In this document: piece by piece, positions 8,584-18,967 of the stretch
Layout of the letters: the number at the start of each line of letters is the position of its first letter
How positions within the stretch are numbered: position 1 is the first letter of the stretch
Origin: Sphingomonas sp. Root241
GTDB taxonomy: Bacteria > Pseudomonadota > Alphaproteobacteria > Sphingomonadales > Sphingomonadaceae
Assembly: GCF_001428865.1 (NCBI RefSeq)
Contig: NZ_LMIV01000001.1
Location: 367,776-431,775, forward strand
Reading direction: 5' to 3'
Length of the DNA stretch: 64,000 nucleotides
The notes under the pieces: generated by a model
The model's input: only the letters and a program-made list of their open reading frames with translations
The model's database searches: none
Told to the model about the DNA's origin: nothing
Position numbers and translations under genes: made by a program

Positions 8584-9296
8584 CAGGCGGGCTCATGCGC
8601 GTGGTTGTCGATGCGCTCGACCAGCCCGTCCTTGAAGTGGATGATCGTGCGGGCGAACGCGGCCATGTCGGGCTCGTGCGTCACCATCAGCACCGTGATC
8701 CCGCTGGTCGCGTTCAGTTCGGTGAGCAGCTTCATGATCTCGATCGAGCGCTCCGAATCGAGATTGCCGGTCGGCTCGTCGGCGAGGAGCACGGCGGGAT
8801 TGGTGACGATCGCGCGGGCGATCGCGACCCGCTGCTGCTGGCCGCCCGAAAGTTCGGCGGGGGTATGGTCCCACCATTGCTTGAGCCCGACCTTGTCGAG
8901 CGCCGCCATCGCCGCCTCGCGCCGCTCCTTCTTGGGATCGCCGCGATAGAGCAAGGGGAGTTCGACATTCTCGAGCGCCGAAGTCCGCGCGAGCAGATTG
9001 AAGCCCTGGAAGACGAAGCCGAGATATTTCCGGCGCAGCAACGCGCGCTGATCGCGGCCGAGCCGCTCGACATGCACGCCCTTGAACAGGAATTGCCCGG
9101 CACTCGGCACGTCGAGGCAGCCGAGGATGTTCATCGTCGTCGACTTGCCCGATCCCGACGGGCCCATCACCGCGACGAAGTCGCCGCTCGTGATGTCGAT
9201 GTCGATGCCCTTCAGCGCCTGGAACGCCGTCGGCCCCTCGCCATAGACCTTGGTGACGCCGCGGAGCTGGATGATCGGCGCGTCACTGGCCGCCAC
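8583..9296 (-). CDS. ABC transporter ATP-binding protein, MacB type
   Basis: A 237-residue ABC ATPase with Walker A (GPSGSGKST), the Q-loop (FVFQGFNLL), the signature LSGGQQQR, Walker B (VLLADEPTG) and the H-loop His (MVTHEPDMA). The GTG at 9296 is preferred because it has a strong ribosome site (GGGAGG, 5-base spacing) and overlaps the adaptor stop by only 14 bases. An in-frame ATG at 9380 would add 28 Ala/Gly-rich residues and a 98-base overlap. It powers the neighbouring permease. Confidence 0.93.
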   Translation of the reverse strand: MAASDAPIIQLRGVTKVYGEGPTAFQALKGIDIDITSGDFVAVMGPSGSGKSTTMNILGCLDVPSAGQFLFKGVHVERLGRDQRALLRRKYLGFVFQGFNLLARTSALENVELPLLYRGDPKKERREAAMAALDKVGLKQWWDHTPAELSGGQQQRVAIARAIVTNPAVLLADEPTGNLDSERSIEIMKLLTELNATSGITVLMVTHEPDMAAFARTIIHFKDGLVERIDNHAHEPA

Positions 9297-10716
9297 TTTG
9301 GCCTCCCGCGCCACCGCCTTGCCCGCCGCTGCGCCCGCCCTGGCGCCGCTGGCCGGATCCCTGGCGCCGCTGGCTGGCACCGCCTTCGGCGAGCTGGCCG
9401 GTGATCACCTTCATCCCCGGCTTCAACTCGCCGCCAGTCACTTCGGTGACGGTGCCGTCGGTGTCGCCGGTGGTAACTTGCACCGGCTGGGGCTGGTCGT
9501 CCGCGCCGAGGATATAGACGGTCTGCTGCGCCCCGCGGCTCATCGTCGCGGATTTCTGCGCGCCGCCGGCACCCCCGCGGCGGCCGCGCGGCACGAGCGC
9601 ACCGGCGATACCGCCCTGTCCGCCGCTCGCGCCCTGACCGCCGCCCGCGCCCGGCCGGAAGCGCAGTGCCGCATTGGGAACGAGCAGCACGTTGGGCCTG
9701 GCCTTGGTGATGATCTCGGCGGTAGCGGTCATGCCGGGGCGAAGCTGCTGGTCGGCATTGGCCACGCTCAGCGTCGCGGCATAGGAGACGACCTGCGACT
9801 GGGTAGTCGAGCTGCTCGTGCTCGAGCTCGTCGCCGCCTGGGCCGAGAGGTTCGAGCCGAGATCGACGCGGGTGATCGTCGCGGGGAAGGTCTTGCCCGG
9901 AAAGGCATCGACCGTGAAGCTCGCCAGCTGGCCCTGCTTGACCGAGCCGACATCGGCCTCGTCGATCGCTACCTGTAATTCCATTGCCGAGAGATCCTCG
10001 GCGATCACGAACAGGGTCGGCGTGTTGAACGAGGCGGCGACGGTCTGGCCCGCGTCGATCTGGCGGGCGAGCACGACGCCATTCACCGGCGAGCGGATCA
10101 CCGCCTTGAAGCGCTGCGTCTGGTTCGACGACAGCGCCGCGCGGGCGGAGACGACATTGGCCTGGGCTACCTTGAGCGCGGCCACTGCGCGGGCGGCGGC
10201 GGCGCGCGCCTGCTCCATCTCGACCTTGGCGGGAACGCGCCCGCCCGAAAGGCGGCTGACCTCCTCGAGCCGCTGGAGCTGCGCGCGCGATTCGGCGACG
10301 GTGGCCTGCGCCTGCGCCACTTGCGCGACATTGGCATTCAGCGCCGCCTGGCTCTGGGCGATCGAATCGTCGAGGCGCGACGTGTCGAGCACGGCGAGCG
10401 GCTGGCCCTTGATGACGCGATCGTTGACGTCGACGCTGACCGTTTCGACCAGGCCCGAAAGCTCGGAGCCGACTTGAACCTGATTGGTCGGGGCGAGCTT
10501 GCCGGTAGCGGAGACGGTGACGGTCAGATTGCCGCGCGCCGCCTCCTCGGTCGAGTATTGGGTGGCGGTCGCACCACCGAAGAAGAAGCGCGACAGCGCC
10601 AGCACGGCGAGGAGGACGACGGCGCCCACGATGATCCATTTGAGCCAGCGCCGCCACCACGGCTGGGCGGGCGTGCCGAGGAACTCGTCGAGATTCTTGT
10701 TGGGATCAGTTGCCAT
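9283..10716 (-). CDS. Efflux RND/ABC periplasmic adaptor subunit (MacA/HlyD family)
   Basis: A 477-residue membrane fusion protein. It has a cytoplasmic head, one membrane helix (WLKWIIVGAVVLLAVLAL), a lipoyl/barrel-sandwich domain split around a coiled-coil hairpin of Ala/Gln-rich heptads (about residues 110-190), a beta-barrel, and a C-terminal Gly/Gln/Arg-rich tail (GGQGGGAGG) that is unusually long for MacA. It bridges the inner-membrane ABC pump and the outer-membrane channel. Its first codons overlap the end of the NodT gene. Confidence 0.92.
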   Translation of the reverse strand: MATDPNKNLDEFLGTPAQPWWRRWLKWIIVGAVVLLAVLALSRFFFGGATATQYSTEEAARGNLTVTVSATGKLAPTNQVQVGSELSGLVETVSVDVNDRVIKGQPLAVLDTSRLDDSIAQSQAALNANVAQVAQAQATVAESRAQLQRLEEVSRLSGGRVPAKVEMEQARAAAARAVAALKVAQANVVSARAALSSNQTQRFKAVIRSPVNGVVLARQIDAGQTVAASFNTPTLFVIAEDLSAMELQVAIDEADVGSVKQGQLASFTVDAFPGKTFPATITRVDLGSNLSAQAATSSSTSSSTTQSQVVSYAATLSVANADQQLRPGMTATAEIITKARPNVLLVPNAALRFRPGAGGGQGASGGQGGIAGALVPRGRRGGAGGAQKSATMSRGAQQTVYILGADDQPQPVQVTTGDTDGTVTEVTGGELKPGMKVITGQLAEGGASQRRQGSGQRRQGGRSGGQGGGAGGQSGGQ

Positions 10717-12196
10717 CCGCGGTGCCGCCTGTGGTCGTCGAGGTCCGCGCCGGAGCCTCGGGTGTGACATTGCTGTCCCAGCCGCCGCCGAGCGACAGAT
10801 AGAGCTGGATCAGCGCCGTCGATTGATCGGATTGCGCGCCCACCAGGCCGTTCTGCGCCGATAGCAAAGATGCCTCGGCCTGGTTGAGCGTCGTGAAATC
10901 GGTGAGGCCCGAGCGATATTGCATCCGTGCGAGGATCGCCTGGTTGTTCGCGGCCTCGAGCGCGATGCGGAACTCGGCCTCGCGCCGCTGCGCCGCCTGC
11001 AGCGCGACGATCGAATTCTCGATGTCCTCGAGCGCCGTGAGCACGGTCTGCTTGTACGAAAGGAATGCGCCATCCGCGGCCGCCTGCGCCGATCGCACTT
11101 GGCTGCGCGTGCGGCCCGCATCGAAGATCGTCTGGGCGATATTGGCGAAGAGCCGGCCGGTGATCACGTCGAAGATCGAGCTGAGTGCGCTCGATCCGGC
11201 ATCGATGCTGCCGCCGATGCCGAGCGAGGGATAAAGCTGCGCCGTCGCCACGCCGATCTGCGCCGTCGCCGAGGCGAGGTTGCGCTCGGCCGAGCGCACA
11301 TCGGGGCGTTGGCGCAGCGTCTCGGCAGGGATTCCGGCGGCGACGCTCGCGGGGCCGTGCGGGATCGGCTTCACGGCTTCGAGCTCGGCCTTTAGTGCGC
11401 CCGGCGCCTGGCCGGTGAGCACGCCGAGGCGCGAGACGAAGCCGTTATAGCTGGCTTCGAGATTGGGGATCGACGCGGCGGTCTGGGCACGCGACGCGCG
11501 CGCCTGTTCCTGATCGATCGTCGAGACAAGCCCGGCCTGCACGCGCCACTGCGCGATCTGGAGATTGTCTTCCTGCAGCGCGAGCGACTGGCGCGCATTG
11601 GCCAGCTGCGCCTGTGCGGCGCGCGCAAGGACATAGTTGCGCGCGGTCTCCGCCTCGATCGAGATCAGGACGGTCGCATAATCGAAGCCCGCCGCTTCAT
11701 AGCCGGCACGCGCCGATTCGACGCCGCGGCGCACGCCGCCGAACAGATCGACCTGATAGTTGGCGTCCGCGCCCAGCGAGAAGCTGTTGCGCCCGCCGGT
11801 CGAGAAGGAGGTGACGCTGCCGTCGGGCAGCGTGGTGGTCGTCGTGCCGCCGCGGAGCGATTCGCTGCGCGACGCGCCGGCCGAGGCGCTGACGCTCGGG
11901 AACAGCGAGGCACGCTGCTGGATCAGCGATTCGCGTGCCTGACGAAGCCTGGTCACCGACTGGGCGATGTCGAGGTTCGCGGCTTGCGCGCGCTGAACGA
12001 TCGCGGCGAGCTGCGGATCGTCGAACTTTTCCCACCAGCGGACCAGATCCTCGCGGGCGCGCTGGTCGGCGGGCACGGAGTAGGCGTCGGGCACGCCGAG
12101 CTCGGGCGCCGTGCGCGGGCGATAATCGGGGCCCACCGCGCATGCGGCGAGCGGAAGCGCGAAGGCGAGCGTCAAGGCGATTGGGCGTCGTGCCAT
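10706..12196 (-). CDS. NodT family RND/ABC efflux outer membrane lipoprotein (TolC-like)
   Basis: A 496-residue outer membrane factor. It has a signal peptide with a lipobox ([14 protein letters not shown]), then two repeated OEP domains with long amphipathic helices (e.g. [19 protein letters not shown]). It forms the trimeric outer-membrane duct of the pump. The ATG at 12196 is chosen because it places the signal peptide directly at the start. It is the first gene of the nodT-macA-macB operon. Its leader region carries a tandem TGTCGCAGTT repeat (12241-12260) that could be a regulator site. Confidence 0.9.
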   Translation of the reverse strand: MARRPIALTLAFALPLAACAVGPDYRPRTAPELGVPDAYSVPADQRAREDLVRWWEKFDDPQLAAIVQRAQAANLDIAQSVTRLRQARESLIQQRASLFPSVSASAGASRSESLRGGTTTTTLPDGSVTSFSTGGRNSFSLGADANYQVDLFGGVRRGVESARAGYEAAGFDYATVLISIEAETARNYVLARAAQAQLANARQSLALQEDNLQIAQWRVQAGLVSTIDQEQARASRAQTAASIPNLEASYNGFVSRLGVLTGQAPGALKAELEAVKPIPHGPASVAAGIPAETLRQRPDVRSAERNLASATAQIGVATAQLYPSLGIGGSIDAGSSALSSIFDVITGRLFANIAQTIFDAGRTRSQVRSAQAAADGAFLSYKQTVLTALEDIENSIVALQAAQRREAEFRIALEAANNQAILARMQYRSGLTDFTTLNQAEASLLSAQNGLVGAQSDQSTALIQLYLSLGGGWDSNVTPEAPARTSTTTGGTADGN

Positions 12197-12366
12197 TCGG
12201 GCAAGATGGCTGGCGGCGGCAATCGGTTCCACCGAAATTATGTCGCAGTTTGTCGCAGCCCGGTCAAAACTGCGGCTCGGAGCGGTGTCGTAACGGAATC
12301 TGCGGCTTGCGCGGCGGGGTTGCTTGGGGACAAGGAGAGCCGGACATATCAGCCAGGAGCGGCCCC

Positions 12367-14307
<1,941 letters not shown>

Positions 14308-14311
14308 TGAG

Positions 14312-14338
14312 GCTCCCCTCCCTTGCAGCGAGGGGAAC
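14312..14338. repeat. Short CT-rich hairpin after acs
   Basis: CTCCCCTCCCTTGCAGCGAGGGGAACG forms a short inverted repeat 4 bases after the acs stop. It resembles one arm of the CT-rich paired elements at 52677 and 57054. It could stabilise or end the acs transcript. Confidence 0.5.
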
Positions 14339-14417
14339 GGATCGATTGCAATTTCTGCAACTCACTGCCGGAAACATTGCATTTGCGGAAAAGTCCATCG
14401 GGATCCAGATGCGTCTA

Positions 14418-14432
14418 TGTTGCATTGCAACA
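14418..14432. promoter_or_regulatory. Palindrome resembling a PhaR operator
   Basis: A perfect 6+3+6 inverted repeat TGTTGC-ATT-GCAACA. It shares its TGC-ATT-GCA core and spacing with the phasin-upstream palindrome at 22228-22242. PhaR repressors of alphaproteobacteria are known to bind CTGC-N3-GCAG-like sites. It lies 22 bp before the 16-codon ORF. Further TTGCA/TGCAA copies lie at about 14346, 14354 and 14376. Confidence 0.5.
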
Positions 14433-14454
14433 CAAATTTCCAAAGGATCACCCG

Positions 14455-14505
14455 ATGTTCTCGTTGATCGCGCTCTTCATTGCGCAGCGCCGCAACGCTG
14501 CCTGA
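14455..14505 (+). CDS. Possible 16-residue hydrophobic micro-ORF
   Basis: ATG to TGA encoding MFSLIALFIAQRRNAA: a short hydrophobic helix followed by a basic end, like a membrane-anchored microprotein. AAAGGA lies 7 bases before the ATG, and a GNRA-loop terminator begins about 28 bases after the stop. A PhaR-like palindrome lies just upstream. The unit could instead be a small RNA with a chance ORF. No known family is recognised. Confidence 0.4.
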   Translation: MFSLIALFIAQRRNAA

Positions 14506-14526
14506 AAACGGCATTTGATTGCGTAC

Positions 14527-14559
14527 AGAAAAGGGGGAGCGGCAACGCTCCCCCCTTTC
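14527..14559. terminator. Bidirectional intrinsic terminator
   Basis: A perfect 9-bp stem GGGGGAGCG/CGCTCCCCC closes a GCAA tetraloop. On the minus strand it is followed by TTTTC, 10 bases after the stop of the GFA gene, so it probably ends the POT-NnrU-GFA operon. On the plus strand CTTTCG follows, so it may also end the micro-ORF transcript. Confidence 0.82.
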
Positions 14560-14563
14560 GTAT

Positions 14564-14974
14564 CTAGCCCGCGCCGGTCCGCGGAAAATGCGGGACTTCC
14601 GGGTTCGAGCGGATCCAGGACAGCCGCTCGCCCGTCCAGATCTCCTTCTGCGGCGGGAAAAGCTCCGGATCGTCGAGCGTGGCGGTGGTCACGTCGAACA
14701 GACCTGGCCGGCTTGCCCGGCGATAGGTGAGCGTGGAGCCGCAGCGCGCGCAGAATCCCCATTCGACGCCCGGCGACGTCTCGTGCGCCGCTAACACTCC
14801 CGCGACGATCTCCACCTTGTCCTCGGGGAAGATCGCCCAGGCGAGCGTCGGCGCGCCGGTCATGCGGCGGCAGTCGCTGCAATGGCAGTGCGAGGTCGCG
14901 GCGGGTTCGCCGGTGACGCGGTATCGCACCGCGCCGCACCGGCAGCCGCCCCCGGCGATGCGCTCCGCCGTCAT
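14564..14974 (-). CDS. GFA family protein (CENP-V/GFA zinc-binding fold)
   Basis: A 136-residue protein with the GFA/DUF636 zinc motifs: CRCGAVRYRV near the N-terminus, CHCSDCRRMTG in the middle and FCARCGSTLTY later. These Cys residues bind structural and possibly catalytic zinc. The family is named for a glutathione-dependent formaldehyde-activating enzyme, but most members have no proven activity. The start overlaps the stop of the NnrU gene (ATGA). It is last in the operon, followed by an intrinsic terminator. Confidence 0.88.
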   Translation of the reverse strand: MTAERIAGGGCRCGAVRYRVTGEPAATSHCHCSDCRRMTGAPTLAWAIFPEDKVEIVAGVLAAHETSPGVEWGFCARCGSTLTYRRASRPGLFDVTTATLDDPELFPPQKEIWTGERLSWIRSNPEVPHFPRTGAG

Positions 14975-15660
14975 GCGATCCAGCGCCAGATGCCGGCGGC
15001 GAAAGTGCCGCCGAGCGGCGCGTGCGCCCAGGTCGCGGCGAGCCACAGCAATGTGCCGAGCAGCAGCGCCCGCCCGTCGAAGCTCCACCGCGCCCGCTCG
15101 GAAAGGATCGCGGCAAAGGGCCAATAGGAGGTCCGCGCCTGCCAGTCGGCCCAGTTGGGCATGGTGGCCGCCTTCTTCGCGTCCTGCAGCGCCGCGCCCA
15201 CCAGTGCGAGGATCAGGATCGCGGCGGTGAGCACGGCGTTCGACGCCATCGGATAGACCGCGAAATGAACGAACGCCCAGAGCGCGAAGCCCCACATCAT
15301 GGGATGGCGCGTGACGGTATAGACGCCCGTGGCCTTTCCGATCGCCGCATGCCCGCCGGTGCCGGTCGGGTCGGGAAAAGCGGGATTGCCGAACAAGGAT
15401 CCGGTGAACAGGATCGCGCCGACCAGCATCACCGCGCTCGCCACTGCCCAGCCGGCGTCCCCGACGTCCCACCACAGGGGCTCGGGCGGGAGGGCGCGGA
15501 AGGCGAGCGCCATCCACGCGAAGGTCGCCAGCGCCGAGAGCACATAGACGCCGAAGAAACCGCGCAGGCTGATCGCGCCGGTCAGGGGCCGGCGCAAGGG
15601 ATGCGACAGCAGGAAATGGAGCCCAACGAACGTCACGCTTGCGGCGATCAGCGTCTCCAT
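14971..15660 (-). CDS. NnrU family membrane protein
   Basis: A 229-residue integral membrane protein with about six helices and the NnrU signature segments LLSHPLRR and TVTRHPMMWGFALWAFVHF. NnrU is linked to denitrification in some alphaproteobacteria, and relatives (isoprenylcysteine methyltransferase-like fold) occur widely without that pathway; no denitrification gene is visible here. It lies 12 bp after the peptide transporter gene and overlaps the GFA gene, so the three probably form one operon. Confidence 0.87.
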   Translation of the reverse strand: METLIAASVTFVGLHFLLSHPLRRPLTGAISLRGFFGVYVLSALATFAWMALAFRALPPEPLWWDVGDAGWAVASAVMLVGAILFTGSLFGNPAFPDPTGTGGHAAIGKATGVYTVTRHPMMWGFALWAFVHFAVYPMASNAVLTAAILILALVGAALQDAKKAATMPNWADWQARTSYWPFAAILSERARWSFDGRALLLGTLLWLAATWAHAPLGGTFAAGIWRWIA

Positions 15661-15672
15661 TGCCCCGTCTCC

Positions 15673-17466
15673 CTATTTGACCCCGTGCATCCACTTCTTG
15701 AGCGGCCAGCTGAGCAGCAGCAGGAGCACGCCCAGCCCGATAGCCCAATAAGAGATCAGCGTGAACACGCCGACATAGGTGTCGAGGCTCACCTTTAGGT
15801 TGGTCACCTGGCCGCCGACGGTATCGACGCTGGCTATCTGTGCGATCATCCCGGCGAAATATTGCGCCACCGAGATCGACAGGAACCACACGCCCATCAT
15901 CAGCCCGACCACGCGCGCGATCGACAGCTTGGTGACCATCGAGAGGCCTACCGGCGAGATGCAGAGCTCGGCGAAGCTGTGGACGAAATAGAGGCCCGCG
16001 AGCCACCAGATCCCGACGCGGAAACCCGCATCTGCATAAGTGGCGCCCCAAACGAGCAACAGGAAGCCCGCCGCCACGCTGATCAGCGCGATCCCGAACT
16101 TGACCGGGATCGAGGGCTCGAGCCCGCGCCTCGCCAGTGCGGTCCACATAATCGACATGAACGGTGCGAGCAGCACGATGAAAGCGGCGTTGAAGAATTG
16201 GGTCTGGCCCGCGGTGATGCTGAACAATCCGAATACCGACAGGTCGGTGTTGCGATCGGCGAACAAAGTGAGCGACGAGCCGGCCTGCTCGAACAAGGTC
16301 CAGAAGACGACGTTGAAGACGATCAGCGTCATCGCCGCGAGCATCATCTGGAATTCCTGGCGGCTGCCCGCGACGAAGGACCAGATCAGGATGCCGGGGA
16401 CCGAGAGCAGGAAGGTGCCGAACAGGAATTTTCCCATCAGCGGCAGCGAGGCGACATAGCCGATGATGCCCGATCCCGGCGCCGGCTCGGGCGAGTTCAT
16501 CAGATTGACGTAGAGGAAGTAGAAGAGCGGCACGATCAGCAGCGCGCCGGCATAGATGAACCATTGTTGCCGCTCGACCTCCGGGCGGGCGGGCGGCTCG
16601 CCATAGCCGGCCAGCGTATTCCCGTTGAACTGGATCAGCGCCCAGGAGATCATCATGCCGATCGCGGCGAGGCCGAAGCCCGCCCACCAGTCGAACGCCA
16701 CGGCGAGCCACGGACACAGGATCTGCGAGAAGAGCGAGCCGATGTTGATGCCCATGTAGAAGATCGTGAAGCCGGCATCGCGTCGTCGGTCGCCGACTTC
16801 GTAGAGCTCGCCGACCATCGTCGAGATGTTGGGCTTGAAGAAGCCGTTGCCGGTCGAGACCATCGACAGCCCGATCAGCATGATCATCACGTAGAACGGG
16901 CTGCGATCGGCGTCGGATTCGAAGCCATCCTTGGCGATCTTGCGCACCGACGCGCCGTTCTCGAGCAGGTCGACCGAGCCGTCGTCATTGCCCTTGATCT
17001 CGAGTTTCCGGGTGCCGTCGACGACGTAGCGGACCTCGCGGTCGCCCGATTTCTCGATCGAGACTTCGTAGCGCTGGCCGTCGATCTTGGCATGCGGCTG
17101 CGCGGTGGGGCCGCCGAAGCACAGGATCAGATAGCCGAGCGACATGACGATCGCACCGAACTTCACTGCGCGCTTCGATCCGAGGAACTGGTCGGCGAGA
17201 TAGCCGCCGACCAGCGGCGTCAGATAGACCAAGGCCGTGAAGCCGCCATAGATGCCGGTCGCCTCGCGGTCGCCGAACATGAAATGCTGGGTGAGGTAGA
17301 GCGTCAGCAGCGCGCGCATGCCGTAGAAGCCGAAGCGCTCCCACATCTCGGTGCTGAACATGCGCGCCAGCTGGCGCGGGTGCCCGAACCACGTCTTCTC
17401 CGCGGCGGGATTTACGTGGCTGATATCGGGCTCTGCCGGACTATCGGCGGTTGGGGTTTCGACCAT
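15673..17466 (-). CDS. POT family proton-dependent peptide transporter
   Basis: A 597-residue transporter with the POT signature WERFGFYGMRALLTLYL near residue 42 and about 12-14 membrane helices. It imports di- and tripeptides with protons. A polar stretch of roughly 75 residues, rich in Lys/Asp/Glu, interrupts the region after helix 4 (about residues 123-193) and makes the protein longer than DtpA/DtpT. The insert looks like an extra folded or linker domain and is worth modelling. It is probably the first gene of the operon with NnrU and GFA. Confidence 0.9.
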   Translation of the reverse strand: MVETPTADSPAEPDISHVNPAAEKTWFGHPRQLARMFSTEMWERFGFYGMRALLTLYLTQHFMFGDREATGIYGGFTALVYLTPLVGGYLADQFLGSKRAVKFGAIVMSLGYLILCFGGPTAQPHAKIDGQRYEVSIEKSGDREVRYVVDGTRKLEIKGNDDGSVDLLENGASVRKIAKDGFESDADRSPFYVMIMLIGLSMVSTGNGFFKPNISTMVGELYEVGDRRRDAGFTIFYMGINIGSLFSQILCPWLAVAFDWWAGFGLAAIGMMISWALIQFNGNTLAGYGEPPARPEVERQQWFIYAGALLIVPLFYFLYVNLMNSPEPAPGSGIIGYVASLPLMGKFLFGTFLLSVPGILIWSFVAGSRQEFQMMLAAMTLIVFNVVFWTLFEQAGSSLTLFADRNTDLSVFGLFSITAGQTQFFNAAFIVLLAPFMSIMWTALARRGLEPSIPVKFGIALISVAAGFLLLVWGATYADAGFRVGIWWLAGLYFVHSFAELCISPVGLSMVTKLSIARVVGLMMGVWFLSISVAQYFAGMIAQIASVDTVGGQVTNLKVSLDTYVGVFTLISYWAIGLGVLLLLLSWPLKKWMHGVK

Positions 17467-17606
17467 GCGGGAATTCGACCTTTTTATTTCGGTTTCCGGG
17501 ACTTGCCCGGCGCATGGGCGGCCAGACTAGAGCGAATGGCGCGGGTGTAAAGCGCGGCGCTCCGCGCGCCGTCCCGCTGTCGAAAGCCGGAGCGCTTGCC
17601 CGAGGC

Positions 17607-17758
17607 GCTTGCAATGTAGGATTTCGTCTGCTTGCCTCGCCGGGCCGCTAACCCGGCCGCTCTTTGACTCGGTGGATGCCCCCACGCAGATCTGCGGTTT
17701 ACACGAAAGAAAGTTGCGTGATGAATCGCGTTTCGGCCAACTGAGTCAAGTTAAGCCT
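17607..17758 (+). repeat. Three-copy intergenic element with boxA-like motif, copy 1 (full length)
   Basis: Starts with the invariant 17-mer TTGCAATGTAGGATTTC (17609-17625). CTCTTTGAC follows at 17660-17668, then a GAAAGAA..GTTGCG.GATGAATCGCGTTTC module, and it ends with GAGTCAA, the inverse of the TTGACTC in the boxA region. The copy at 25685-25832 is alignable over the whole length, and the one at 58357-58420 over the first half. CTCTTTGAC matches the boxA antitermination motif of alphaproteobacterial rRNA leaders. TAGGAT inside the 17-mer could be a -10. No convincing protein is encoded. Confidence 0.75.
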
Positions 17759-17783
17759 CGGAGCGAGGGCTCATTTACAATGG

Positions 17784-17890
17784 CGTCATCCCCGCGAAAG
17801 CGGGGACCCATCTCCCGAGCGAGCAGTAAGATGCACCGGCGCGCTCGTGGATGATGTCGGAGATGGGTCCCCGCTTTCGCGGGGATGACG
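17784..17890. repeat. REPIN-like palindromic element, family A, copy 1
   Basis: A 107-bp inverted element. Each arm contains a hairpin of the form CGTCATCCCCGC-GAAA-GCGGGG, followed by a second pairing stretch ACCCATCTCC/GGAGATGGGT. The centre carries GAGCGAGC and CACCGGCGCG. The copy at 34716-34822 has the same length and layout. It lies between the boxA-like element and the nitroreductase gene. Such elements are mobilised in trans by RAYT transposases; none is in the window. Confidence 0.92.
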
Positions 17891-17978
17891 AAGGGAGGTT
17901 CGGCCCATCTTCCGTTCGGAAACGATGCGATCCCGAATCACCGTTGGCGCGCGGCGGATCGATGCCTAGATCGCCGAC

Positions 17979-18578
17979 ATGATTTTCAACGACCGCTCCA
18001 CGCCGTTCCGCCTTCTCCAGACCCGCCGTTCGGGCAAGCCGCGCGACATGGTCGCGCCGGGGCCGAGCCCGGAGCAGCTCCGCGAAATGGTGGCGGTCGC
18101 GGCGCGGACGCCCGATCATGGCAAGCTGGCGCCGTGGCGGTTCGTGATCGTGCCCGACGATGCCCGGCAGGCGCTGGCGGAACGGCTGATCGAGATCCAG
18201 CGCGCCGAGAAGCCCGATTGCACCGTGCGCGACGAGGAGGCGACGGCGCAGTTCGTGATGCAGGCGCCGGCACTGGTCGTCGTGCTGTCCGCGCCGGTGC
18301 ACGGACACAAGATCCCCTTATGGGAGCAGGAATTGTCGGCGGGGGCGGCGTGCATGAACCTGCTCCACGCGGCGCATGCTTGTGGGTTCGTCGGCGGGTG
18401 GCTGACCGGCTGGGCGGCCTATTCGGACAAGGTGCGCGATCTGTTCGGCGAAGCGCCGCAGCGTATCGCCGGATTCGTCTTCATCGGCACGCCAGGGCGC
18501 GATCTCGACGAACGGCCGCGCGGCGAACTGTCCGAAATCGTACACCAGTGGAATCCCGGGTATGGACCCGATCGCTAA
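17979..18578 (+). CDS. Nitroreductase family protein
   Basis: A 199-residue flavin-dependent nitroreductase-fold protein. The N-terminal RRSGKPRDM is the FMN-contacting RRS motif, and ARTPDHGKLAPWRFVIV and AACMNLLHAAHACGFVGGWLTGW are typical of the YdjA/HBN branch. The C-terminal GTPGRDLDERPRG also fits. Members reduce nitro compounds or quinones with NAD(P)H; the physiological substrate is unknown. A GntR-type regulator follows 18 bp downstream and could control it. Confidence 0.88.
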   Translation: MIFNDRSTPFRLLQTRRSGKPRDMVAPGPSPEQLREMVAVAARTPDHGKLAPWRFVIVPDDARQALAERLIEIQRAEKPDCTVRDEEATAQFVMQAPALVVVLSAPVHGHKIPLWEQELSAGAACMNLLHAAHACGFVGGWLTGWAAYSDKVRDLFGEAPQRIAGFVFIGTPGRDLDERPRGELSEIVHQWNPGYGPDR

Positions 18579-18596
18579 TTAGTGTATTATGGCAGC

Positions 18597-18953
18597 ATGA
18601 CAGCGCTCGAGCACGACGACTCACCCGTTTACCTCAAACTTCGCGCCACTATCGCTGCGGCCATCCTGCGCGGCGAGTATCGCGCCGGGGACCAGCTTCC
18701 TTCGGTACGCGCTCTCGCCGCCGAGCACGGCGCCAATCCGCTGACCGTCGCCAAGGCCTATCAGAGCTTCCAGGACGACGATTATGTCGAGGTCCGCCGC
18801 GGCGTGGGCATGTTCGTGCTGCCCGGCGCGGTCGAGCGGCTGCGCGTCGCCGAGCGCGAGCGCTTCCTGACCGGCCACTGGCCGCGGGTGCGCGATCACA
18901 TCGCTTTGCTCGGCCTCGACGTGCGCGAGCTGCTGGACAGCGAGCTGGCTTAA
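18597..18953 (+). CDS. GntR family regulator, short YtrA type
   Basis: A 118-residue regulator consisting of a winged helix (residues 10-75, with GDQLPSVRALAAEHGANPLTVAKAY as the GntR signature) and a short helical tail of about 40 residues, which is the YtrA layout without a ligand domain. Such proteins usually repress nearby transport or stress genes. An AT-rich stretch TAATTAGTGTATTAT directly before the gene is a plausible operator. GTG at 18582 is an alternative start. It probably shares a transcript with the nitroreductase. Confidence 0.88.
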   Translation: MTALEHDDSPVYLKLRATIAAAILRGEYRAGDQLPSVRALAAEHGANPLTVAKAYQSFQDDDYVEVRRGVGMFVLPGAVERLRVAERERFLTGHWPRVRDHIALLGLDVRELLDSELA

Positions 18954-18967
18954 CCGCCCCTCTATTT

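Noticed and set aside
15862-17550. Long plus-strand frame opposite the POT transporter
   Set aside because: Composition is Asp/Arg/Glu/Gln-rich, as expected for the complement of a membrane protein gene, and no motif is present.
17609-17854. Short ORF starting MQCRIS in the boxA-like element, with similar starts in the other two copies
   Set aside because: The similarity comes from the shared 17-mer; the frames diverge after it, lack ribosome sites and end at different places, so the conserved unit is the nucleotide element.
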